A DNA stretch of 5,519 nt from Desulfobacteraceae bacterium (lineage in GTDB: Bacteria; Desulfobacterota; DSM-4660; Desulfatiglandales; Desulfatiglandaceae): assembly GCA_030632525.1 (NCBI GenBank), contig DAOVUP010000134.1, forward strand, positions 1 through 5,519. Reading direction: 5' to 3'. Of the stretch, positions 1 through 5,093 are shown piece after piece. Numbering within the stretch: the stretch's first letter is position 1; every line of letters begins with the position of its first letter. The translations under genes were made by a program, and so were the position numbers. The notes beneath the pieces were generated by a model, which was not told the DNA's origin, did no database searches, and saw only the letters and a program-made list of their open reading frames with translations.

Positions 1-1237
1 ACAAACCCGGAATCGCTAAGAAGAGATAGCGGGTTCTCGTATAGTAGGCAAACTTGACTGCCGCAGCGAGACTGAACAGAAAGCCCACAAGCACAGAGAT
101 GGCATAGAATGCAACAATGATTAACTCATTAGCCCCTGCCAACAGCGTCAGCAATATGGCCGCACCATGAACGATAAAGATTGACCTGTAATCTGTACCG
201 GTTGGATTGCTTAGAAAAGGGGGCAGTGCTTTTGATCGAACAAGTGTGCGAAGCATCCCGCTTCCCGCGACCGCGCCGCTGGCAGATCCGGACAGAAGGA
301 TGCCAATGCTGAAAAAAGTCAGCAGTTGTGAAGCCATACTACCCGGAAGGAGTTTTGAAAGTGTCCACAGGTGGAAGAGCGTATTTTTGTGACTGGGTTC
401 CAGCTCGAGAATTCTCGTTGTATTGGCAATATCGTACGTTACAAAACTTGTGAAAACAAGGACCATAACGACTGTCCCGACGCCCATAGAAATTCTTGCC
501 CATCTGGGTTTGTCATGTTCGTGAGACAGACCGGCAACACTTGCTTCAAAACCCGTGAGCAGGGCAAATCCGCGAACAGCACCAAACAGTATGACACCGA
601 TCATGGCAAACCCTTCCAATGCAGATGTATCCGGAATGTGCACATTATGGGCCGCAGGCATGAGTTCTTTCGCATTGGGCAGAATAGGAAGGAAGACCGT
701 AAATAGCACAAGAATCATAAAGCCGAATGTCGTTGCCGCAAAGACATACCGGCCCTTGTTTCCACACCGCATCAGGATAGAAACGGCAGCGGCAATAACC
801 AGTGCGAACAAAAGTCTGTCTGCCAGGGCCGAATACGCCCCAAAACCCAGCCCGAACGTGTACCCACGCGAAATTAACGCGGCAACCGCGGCAGCCATCG
901 TAATTGCGTCAGTCAGGACAAAGTCCTGGATCAAACTTGCAGCAGCAAACATGGCCGACCTTACACCCAGCATTTCATAGACCAGACCGGGACCTCCTTC
1001 ACCTTTGTTGAATCGTATGCCAATGGCTACGTACCCCAGGGACACGGAAACGGCCACTGCAATAACAAAAAGCATTGTGGGAACGATCAGGGCATAACCC
1101 ACTGTTCCCAAGGCACTTTCAATGGCATAAAAAGGGCTGGTGGCCGGGTCGGCAACGATCAAACCGATGTAGGCAAATATCAGGATCAAAAGTGATACAC
1201 GGCCAGTCTTGCCTGTTGTGTCTTTGCCGGTTTTCAT
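1..1237 (-). CDS. APC-superfamily transporter, N-terminal part (runs off left edge)
   Basis: Reading the minus strand from an ATG at 1235-1237 gives an open frame of 412 residues with no stop before the window edge, so the C-terminus is missing. The protein is strongly hydrophobic. Probable membrane segments lie near residues 14-34, 48-74, 97-122, 141-156, 163-185, 205-232, 250-268, 303-326, 352-367 and 371-396, as expected for an inner-membrane secondary transporter. The family call rests on signatures I recognise: DPATSPFY (30-37) in the first segment, NKGEGGPG (77-84) after the second, LIQDFVLTDAI (102-112), and ALLTGFEASVAGLS (225-238). These fit the amino-acid permease (COG0531) branch of the APC superfamily. 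DPATSPFY also recalls the GDIGTSPLY signature of Kup potassium transporters, so the substrate (amino acid, potassium or other) is undecided. An in-frame TAA lies four codons upstream and fixes the first possible start. I see no good ribosome binding site. The universal stress protein gene lies 172 bp upstream on the same strand. Confidence 0.85.
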   Translation of the reverse strand, partial: MKTGKDTTGKTGRVSLLILIFAYIGLIVADPATSPFYAIESALGTVGYALIVPTMLFVIAVAVSVSLGYVAIGIRFNKGEGGPGLVYEMLGVRSAMFAAASLIQDFVLTDAITMAAAVAALISRGYTFGLGFGAYSALADRLLFALVIAAAVSILMRCGNKGRYVFAATTFGFMILVLFTVFLPILPNAKELMPAAHNVHIPDTSALEGFAMIGVILFGAVRGFALLTGFEASVAGLSHEHDKPRWARISMGVGTVVMVLVFTSFVTYDIANTTRILELEPSHKNTLFHLWTLSKLLPGSMASQLLTFFSIGILLSGSASGAVAGSGMLRTLVRSKALPPFLSNPTGTDYRSIFIVHGAAILLTLLAGANELIIVAFYAISVLVGFLFSLAAAVKFAYYTRTRYLFLAIPGL

Positions 1238-1409
1238 ATTTTGGTTTTATGTGGAGGCTAAAGAACTGAAAAGATTGCCAAAGAGCGCATAATTGTATGA
1301 CCTATCGTGTCACCTTTCCCCACTTCCCCGGCTGCACAGTGTCTCCATTGAACCGGGAACAGGGTTTGAGACGGTCTGACAAAACAAGAGTTCCTGTAAA
1401 GGTCCATGT
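1238..1409. other. Gap between usp and the transporter gene
   Basis: This 172-bp stretch separates the usp stop codon from the transporter start on the minus strand. I find no convincing promoter or terminator: a TACAAT sequence on the minus strand lacks a matching -35 element, and there is no strong hairpin followed by a T tract. Read-through from usp into the transporter is therefore possible but not shown. A 49-codon minus-strand frame from an ATG at 1407 has no ribosome binding site and looks like chance. Confidence 0.4.
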
Positions 1410-1826
1410 CTATATATTGACCGTTACGATCGGGCACGGAGCGTGTCCGATCATATAACGATAGTTTGAGCCAAACACGATCTCTCCAATTGCAGATCTT
1501 TTCTTGAATCCTACGACCATCTCGTCGATTTCGTTTTCTTCTGCAAATTTAACAAGATCTTCGCCTGCACTTTTTTCGCGGACCATTACATGCAGCTTGT
1601 AAGGGACTCCCTCCCGCTCCAAGGAGGCTTGAAGCCGATCCAGCCTGTTTTGAGCCTCTTCATTGGCCAGTTTTCCGGTTTCATCCAGAGAATGCCCGAC
1701 AACCGAGGTCACGATATAGAGCTCAGCATTAAATGCCCTGACATGCTCCTTGGCCACTTCCAACACCGTATCAGCCGTGAAGTAGGCATTGTATCCCAGC
1801 ATGATCCTCATTTGCTTTTTGGTCAT
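1410..1826 (-). CDS. Universal stress protein, UspA family
   Basis: This encodes 138 residues, typical of a single-domain cytoplasmic universal stress protein. From the chosen start the order is MTKKQMRIMLGYN (beta-1 and nucleotide-binding region), helix TADTVLEVAKEHV, strand AELYIVTSVV, a long polar helix around residues 50-72, strand YKLHVMV, helix AGEDLVKFAEEN, then EIDEMVVGFKK and the C-terminal block FGSNYRYMIGHAPCPIVTV. The usual ATP-binding pattern is G-x2-G-x9-G-S/T. Here the first Gly (residue 106) and the final Gly-Ser (119-120) are present in register, but the second Gly is Lys (residue 109), so ATP binding may be weak or altered. An alternative GTG start nine bases upstream (1835) abuts the AGGGGG ribosome binding site, whereas the ATG at 1826 is 8 nt from it, so I prefer the ATG. 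The downstream neighbour is the APC transporter; UspA domains are often linked to, or fused with, transporters. This supports a role in sensing or modulating transport or stress, as inference. Confidence 0.92.
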   Translation of the reverse strand: MTKKQMRIMLGYNAYFTADTVLEVAKEHVRAFNAELYIVTSVVGHSLDETGKLANEEAQNRLDRLQASLEREGVPYKLHVMVREKSAGEDLVKFAEENEIDEMVVGFKKRSAIGEIVFGSNYRYMIGHAPCPIVTVNI

Positions 1827-1961
1827 ATGCAGCACCCCCTGTAAACGGTTTTATGAACAGCCCATTACGCCATGGTAGAAAGCCATGCTCCCTAAACACG
1901 TGTCCCCATACGGAAACAAGAAATGGGGCACGCACGAGGTAGTAGGTATTTTTGTGTTTGA
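1827..1961 (-). other. Predicted 5' leader of usp
   Basis: If transcription starts about 7 nt after the predicted -10 box, usp has a leader of about 135 nt. It could fold: CCCCAT (rc 1923-1928) pairs perfectly with ATGGGG (rc 1904-1909) across a 13-nt loop, and CATGG/CCATG can pair around 1870-1887. I recognise no known riboswitch class and no open frame with a good ribosome binding site. The long leader leaves room for post-transcriptional control, but that is only inferred. Confidence 0.35.
1835..1840 (-). promoter_or_regulatory. Ribosome binding site deciding the usp start
   Basis: The minus strand reads AGGGGG, then 8 nt, then ATG at 1824-1826. The in-frame GTG at 1833-1835 touches the same G-rich element and so could not be served by it. 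The site therefore argues for the shorter, 138-residue protein. Confidence 0.65.
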
Positions 1962-1967
1962 TGGCGG

Positions 1968-1996
1968 AATATATTAAGAATGGGTTTGAGTGTCAA
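1968..1996 (-). promoter_or_regulatory. Sigma70-type promoter of usp
   Basis: On the minus strand TTGACA (1991-1996) is followed after exactly 17 bp by TATATT (1968-1973). The -35 box matches consensus fully and the -10 box matches in most positions. The predicted start of transcription is near 1961, upstream of usp and pointing toward it. This is the best promoter-like sequence in the window. Confidence 0.75.
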
Positions 1997-2006
1997 ATCA
2001 AAGGGG

Positions 2007-2030
2007 AATGCACAGCATCCGTTGTGCATT
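2007..2030. promoter_or_regulatory. Perfect 8-bp dyad just upstream of the usp promoter
   Basis: AATGCACA (2007-2014) and TGTGCATT (2023-2030) are exact inverted repeats separated by 8 nt. The centre lies about 57 bp upstream of the predicted usp transcription start, a typical position for an activator or operator bound by a dimeric helix-turn-helix regulator. It also lies about 120 bp downstream of the VWA gene stop codon, so it could form a hairpin in that transcript. No T-rich tract follows immediately on either strand, which speaks against a standard intrinsic terminator. The regulator is unknown. Confidence 0.5.
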
Positions 2031-2147
2031 TGCAATAATATACTTCTTTTTTCAATACCTTAAGGTTCTACGATCTTTTTCCCTTTAACTTTCCAGAGTT
2101 TTTAGATTGAAATGCCTCTCATTACTCATCTTTCAAATCATGAGACC
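2031..2147. other. AT-rich gap after the VWA gene
   Basis: The stretch between the VWA stop codon and the dyad is AT-rich and shows no gene. It holds a 10-bp palindrome, ACCTTAAGGT, at 2057-2066, and a run of six T at 2047-2052. I could not assemble a convincing Rho-independent terminator for the leftward VWA operon from these elements. Confidence 0.35.
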
Positions 2148-3341
2148 TTAGTTATCACTCATGAGAAAGGCCACCATCTTTTCGAGACCGTCAATGGTCA
2201 GTTCAAACATGGGAAATATCTCGCGGATCGCATTGATGGTTCGGGTATAGGGCCATTCAGCAGACATCTTGGGATTCAGCCACACGGAATGCCGAAATGT
2301 ATCGGATATGAACCGGAGCCTCTCATAGCTCGACCTCGTTGTTCTCTCCTCGATATGGATCGACCCGTCCGTTGCCATCAGTTCATAGGGAGCCATACTT
2401 GCATCGCCGACGATAATAAAACGGGTCTCTGGATCACGACGGGCCAGTTCGCTAACCGAATGTGGTTTCTTAAACCTGGGAGGGTCTTCCCAGATATTGT
2501 CATAGATTGTATTGTGGAAAAAGAACGTTTTCAGTTCCTTGAACTGGGAACGCGCATAATTAAAAATGGTCTGCACCATCTCGATGTACGGATCCATTGA
2601 CCAACCGCCATTGTCTATGGCTAAGATCACCTTCAAGCGATCCTTCACGCTCCTGTCAAACATGATCTCTATTTCCCCGGCGTTTTTCATGGTCTGGTAG
2701 ATGGTTTCATCAATATTAACCACGTCTTTGGGCCCCGTGGGTACCATGTTCCTCAATCTTTTCAGGGCCTCTCCAATCTGGGCCTGTGTAAGTGGACCTT
2801 CCTGAGAGTAATCGCGGTATCTCCTATCCATGGCCACTTTTACCGCAGATTTATTTCTGGAAACGCCTCCGACTCTCATCCCGCCCGGATGATAGCCCGA
2901 ATGTCCAACTGGGGAGGTGCCACCGGTGCCGATCCATTTAGACCCGCCATGATGTTCCTCTGTCTGCTCTTTCAACCGGTCAAGAAAGTACTGGAGCAGT
3001 TCTTCGGGGCTCAGTTTGTTGAGAGACTCTTCATCAATCCCCAATGCATCGGCCACCTCCTTGGGATCTTTCAGCCATTCCTCTAACATGGCCTGTGCCA
3101 CCTGGGATAACTCGAATTCTTCAGGCTCTTTCAGCTCGGCCCCTTCAAAGCGGTGTGCAAACACCTGGTCATACAGGTCAAAATATCTCTCGCTCTTGAC
3201 CAAAATTGATCTGGCAGCAGTATAGAAATCATCAATAGACGTAATCAATCCCATACCGAGCGCCTTTTGAAGACGCAGGAAAGAGGTGGGTGATACAGGG
3301 ATCCCCACTTGTCTTAACAGGTAAAAAAAACTCGTAAACAT
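2148..3341 (-). CDS. CoxE-like VWA domain protein, partner of the MoxR ATPase
   Basis: This encodes 397 residues with no signal peptide or clear membrane segment, so it is probably cytoplasmic. An N-terminal helical region (1-125) is rich in acidic residues and leucine. A Gly/His-rich linker follows (about 129-160), containing TGGTSPVGHSGYHPGG and then an SAVKVAMDRRYRDY block. The C-terminal half is a von Willebrand A-like fold: strand LKVILAID (236-243), FKELKTFFFHNTIYDN (267-282), RFIIVGDASMAPYEL (307-321) and SVWLNPK (352-358). VGDA.MAPYEL and the Gly-rich linker match what I recall of CoxE-like VWA proteins. The metal-site motif, normally DxSxS, reads D243-N-G-G-W-S-M, so the usual serines are displaced or lost. 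The start is an ATG with GAGGT seven bases upstream. The gene lies 85 bp downstream of the MoxR ATPase gene on the same strand. Such pairs act as ATP-driven chaperones for metalloenzymes or membrane complexes; the client here is unknown. Confidence 0.85.
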   Translation of the reverse strand: MFTSFFYLLRQVGIPVSPTSFLRLQKALGMGLITSIDDFYTAARSILVKSERYFDLYDQVFAHRFEGAELKEPEEFELSQVAQAMLEEWLKDPKEVADALGIDEESLNKLSPEELLQYFLDRLKEQTEEHHGGSKWIGTGGTSPVGHSGYHPGGMRVGGVSRNKSAVKVAMDRRYRDYSQEGPLTQAQIGEALKRLRNMVPTGPKDVVNIDETIYQTMKNAGEIEIMFDRSVKDRLKVILAIDNGGWSMDPYIEMVQTIFNYARSQFKELKTFFFHNTIYDNIWEDPPRFKKPHSVSELARRDPETRFIIVGDASMAPYELMATDGSIHIEERTTRSSYERLRFISDTFRHSVWLNPKMSAEWPYTRTINAIREIFPMFELTIDGLEKMVAFLMSDN

Positions 3342-3362
3342 GATGTGGACCTCAAAGGGAAC

Positions 3363-3409
3363 TAGAAATTTGAAAAAGGTGTTTCACATTGTATGATCTT
3401 CAATTTCTA
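3363..3409. repeat. AT-rich imperfect inverted repeat between the MoxR and VWA genes
   Basis: TAGAAATTTGAA (3363-3374) can pair with TTCAATTTCTA (3399-3409), leaving a single bulged base and a loop of about 24 nt. It lies in the intercistronic gap, so the leftward transcript could fold here upstream of the VWA ribosome binding site. The stem is AT-rich and weak, and no T tract follows it, so a terminator is unlikely. A processing or translation-tuning role is possible. Confidence 0.4.
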
Positions 3410-3429
3410 ATTTCAAGTTTCGAGTTTCA
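3402..3429. repeat. Four tandem heptamers reaching into the MoxR stop codon
   Basis: The plus strand reads AATTTCT, AATTTCA, AGTTTCG, AGTTTCA in perfect 7-bp register, that is ARTTTCN repeated four times. The last unit contains the stop codon of the MoxR gene (TGA on the minus strand, 3427-3429). The right arm of the neighbouring inverted repeat uses the first of these units. Confidence 0.55.
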
Positions 3430-4281
3430 TATCTTTATTCGCGCGGCGGCATTTCGTGCAATCGCATAATCCGGACTCTTCTTAAACAGAACACCTAAAT
3501 AAGGGAGATCTCCCTTGATGAGATGCTTCACATTGAAATCAGGATCCGCCTGCAGCGCGCGAATCCAGTTGATTAATTCCCTTGTGGCAGGTTTTTTCTC
3601 AATTCCTCTGAAATCCCTCATCTTATAAAAGGCCCGGATAGAACTATCCAGGAGGTCTTTGCTTATATCAGGGAAATGAACCATGAGAATTTCTCGCATC
3701 ATATCAGTCTCGGGGAAGGCAATATGATGGAAGTTGCACCGGCCCAGAAAAGGATCGGACAGATCCTTCTTGGCGTTGGATGTGATAATAATGACCGGCC
3801 TCTTTTTGGCTGTCTTGGTCTTATCAATTTCAATGATATCAAATTCCATCTGATCTAAGACGTCCAGCATGTCATCCTGAAAATCGCTGTCTGCCTTATC
3901 GATTTCGTCGATCAGGAGGATCACCCTTTCTTCCGAAACAAAAGACTGTCCTATCTTCCCCATCTTGATATACTCTTCAATATTACTGACATCCCTTTTT
4001 GAGTCACCGAAACGACTGTCGTTCAGCCGCGTTAGGGTATCATACTGGTAAAGGGCCTCCACAAGCTTCATGCTCGATTTGACATTCAAGACGATCAGCC
4101 TCATTTTCAAGGCCTCTGCAATGGCGTGAGCCAACATGGTCTTGCCGGTCCCTGGCTCTCCTTTGAGAAGAAGGGGCATTTCCAGGGCCATGGTTATATT
4201 TACGATCTTGGCCAATTCTTCATCCAGGACATATTTGGACGCGCCGGTAAATTTCCTATTCGTGCTGCTCTCTGAGTGCAT
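3427..4281 (-). CDS. MoxR-family AAA+ ATPase
   Basis: This encodes 284 residues from the preferred ATG. It is a single cytoplasmic AAA+ domain of the MoxR type (COG0714). Walker A is GEPGTGKT (41-48), Walker B is VILLIDE (120-126), sensor 1 lies in IIITSN (164-169), the probable arginine finger is Arg181 in FLGRCNFHHIAFP, and sensor 2 is Arg234 in PATRELINWI. All catalytic elements are intact, so it should hydrolyse ATP, probably as a hexameric ring. The frame opens with a TTG at 4353, which would give 308 residues. That codon falls at the predicted transcription start, whereas the ATG at 4281 has a strong AAGGAG seven bases upstream. The shorter N-terminus, ending in FTGASKYVLDEELAKIV before Walker A, is also what I expect for the family. 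The VWA protein gene follows, matching known MoxR-VWA operons in which the ATPase powers remodelling of a client recruited by the VWA partner. Confidence 0.93.
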   Translation of the reverse strand: MHSESSTNRKFTGASKYVLDEELAKIVNITMALEMPLLLKGEPGTGKTMLAHAIAEALKMRLIVLNVKSSMKLVEALYQYDTLTRLNDSRFGDSKRDVSNIEEYIKMGKIGQSFVSEERVILLIDEIDKADSDFQDDMLDVLDQMEFDIIEIDKTKTAKKRPVIIITSNAKKDLSDPFLGRCNFHHIAFPETDMMREILMVHFPDISKDLLDSSIRAFYKMRDFRGIEKKPATRELINWIRALQADPDFNVKHLIKGDLPYLGVLFKKSPDYAIARNAAARIKI

Positions 4282-4288
4282 ACTCCTG

Positions 4289-4294
4289 CTCCTT
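4289..4294 (-). promoter_or_regulatory. Ribosome binding site deciding the MoxR start
   Basis: The minus strand reads AAGGAG, then 7 nt, then ATG at 4279-4281. Neither the TTG at 4353 nor the ATG at 4332 has a comparably placed site. The protein should therefore be annotated as 284, not 308, residues. Confidence 0.75.
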
Positions 4295-4351
4295 GCGAAA
4301 AATGGGATTTTGTTATAGATCTTATCAAACATAGGCTTCTGCGGCCTGAAC

Positions 4352-4361
4352 AATTAACCCG
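4352..4361 (-). repeat. Left copy of the 10-bp inverted repeat flanking the divergent region
   Basis: On the minus strand this reads CGGGTTAATT and sits directly after the -10 box of the MoxR promoter, over the predicted start of transcription. An identical copy in the opposite orientation lies at 4475-4484 before the plus-strand gene. A 10-bp exact match in a short intergenic region is suggestive of a shared operator or initiator element, but could be chance. Confidence 0.45.
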
Positions 4362-4391
4362 ATAATATAAGCATCTTTGCCGATGGGTCAA
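4362..4391 (-). promoter_or_regulatory. Sigma70-type promoter of the MoxR-VWA operon
   Basis: On the minus strand TTGACC (4386-4391) precedes an AT-rich -10 region, TATATTAT. This region can be read as TATATT (4364-4369, 16-bp spacer) or TATTAT (4362-4367, 18-bp spacer). The predicted transcript starts near 4355, giving a leader of about 75 nt before the ATG at 4281. One copy of the CGGGTTAATT repeat follows immediately, covering the start site, so a bound protein there could repress. Confidence 0.65.
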
Positions 4392-4474
4392 CACACATGT
4401 AGAATTTTGGATTTTGACATTTGAGCTTTTTTCTCTTGGGCTACCTAAATCTCTCACTTACCCGCCTGACAAAA

Positions 4475-4484
4475 CGGGTTAATT
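4475..4484 (+). repeat. Right copy of the 10-bp inverted repeat
   Basis: CGGGTTAATT on the plus strand ends 21 bp before the ATG of the divergent gene. It lies in the same orientation relative to that gene as the copy at 4352-4361 has to the MoxR gene. The copy also forms the right arm of a local hairpin (ACCCG 4460-4464 with CGGGT 4475-4479, 10-nt loop). I find no clear -10/-35 pair for the plus-strand gene: a TTGACA at 4414-4419 lacks a good -10 at normal spacing. Confidence 0.45.
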
Positions 4485-4493
4485 AATCAGCAG

Positions 4494-4500
4494 AAAGGAG
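4494..4500 (+). promoter_or_regulatory. Ribosome binding site of the uncharacterised divergent gene
   Basis: AAAGGAG lies 5 nt before the ATG at 4506. It is strong and well placed, which supports this frame being a real translated gene even though its product is unrecognised. Confidence 0.75.
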
Positions 4501-4505
4501 TTGCC

Positions 4506-5093
4506 ATGCCTTTGGCTTTTAAATCCATCAGCCACGGCGACATTGCCTTTGGCTTTTTCAATATCGACTCCGACATGCTTCTTCTCGACCGCTATTTCTT
4601 TTTTGCCAAAGAATTCTGCGGTCATCTCATAGAAATAGGTGACAAAAACCTGGAGGAACCTTACGAGACATCCTGGGAGGTTTACAATATTTCAGATCCG
4701 GAAGATATCGGAGACCTTATGGGGGCGATTCACGGGATTCATTATACCGGATTTATAGGCGAGGTATACCGCAGGTTCCCATTCCCGGAAAGGCCCGAGG
4801 ACTTCAGGCAGAAGGCCGAAGGAGCGAGGACCCGGGACGAACTTGTGGAGATTATTAAGAAATTTGCAAGATCGTTTCAGATTGCCTTTGTCATTGACAA
4901 GGAAACAGAAGAGGTCTCAATCGGTCCCTACAGATTTACCAGGACCGGATTTCAGGAATTGATCAAATACGTCTGGCAGGGCGGATATCCACGCTGGAAA
5001 GATGAGATAAGACCCGATTACGTGGTTGAGATGAAGAATAAGATCGGCCTCAGCTCATGTGGCATATTCAGTGGCCTGACATTATTTACCTGA
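4506..5093 (+). CDS. Uncharacterised protein divergent from the MoxR operon
   Basis: This encodes 195 residues that I do not assign to any named family. A strong ribosome binding site and an uninterrupted frame support a real gene. There is no signal peptide, and the short hydrophobic patches are not long enough for membrane helices, so it is probably soluble. Visible parts are: an N-terminal block rich in Phe and aliphatic residues, with [20 protein letters not shown] (8-27) and a [14 protein letters not shown] stretch (31-44); an acidic middle (residues 45-75); a [22 protein letters not shown] segment (76-97); a helical, charged region (99-123); and a C-terminal [16 protein letters not shown] strand pair (129-144), then VWQGGYPRW (156-164). 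Cys38 and Cys185 and several His residues are present, but no recognised metal motif. It faces the MoxR-VWA operon across 224 bp and shares a 10-bp repeat with it, which suggests common regulation. The 3' end overlaps htpX by 12 bp in convergent orientation. A role as a client or accessory of the chaperone pair is speculation. Confidence 0.75.
   Translation: MPLAFKSISHGDIAFGFFNIDSDMLLLDRYFFFAKEFCGHLIEIGDKNLEEPYETSWEVYNISDPEDIGDLMGAIHGIHYTGFIGEVYRRFPFPERPEDFRQKAEGARTRDELVEIIKKFARSFQIAFVIDKETEEVSIGPYRFTRTGFQELIKYVWQGGYPRWKDEIRPDYVVEMKNKIGLSSCGIFSGLTLFT

Noticed and set aside
371..980. Two overlapping plus-strand open frames (371-706 and 555-980)
   Set aside because: They lie opposite the transporter gene, whose minus-strand frame gives a clear membrane protein. 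Their products have no recognisable domain and no good ribosome binding sites.
1258..1407. Short minus-strand frame (49 codons) between usp and the transporter
   Set aside because: There is no ribosome binding site, no recognisable product and ordinary length for chance. It is reported only as part of the gap.
2007..2030. Rho-independent terminator for the VWA operon
   Set aside because: The stem is perfect, but no T tract follows on the minus strand (CCCCTTTGATTTG), and the position upstream of a strong promoter fits a regulator site better.
2112..2600. Plus-strand open frame of 162 residues
   Set aside because: It lies antisense to the VWA gene and is rich in His, Arg and Pro in a way typical of an antisense frame. 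The minus-strand VWA domain is clearly the real product.
4414..4447. Sigma70 promoter for the plus-strand gene starting from TTGACA at 4414
   Set aside because: No acceptable -10 hexamer occurs at 16-18 bp; the nearest candidate, TACCTA, is 22 bp away. The promoter of this gene remains unplaced.
4200..4457. Minus-strand open frame of 85 residues overlapping the MoxR 5' end
   Set aside because: It is in a different frame from the ATPase, has no domain, and runs through the predicted MoxR promoter.
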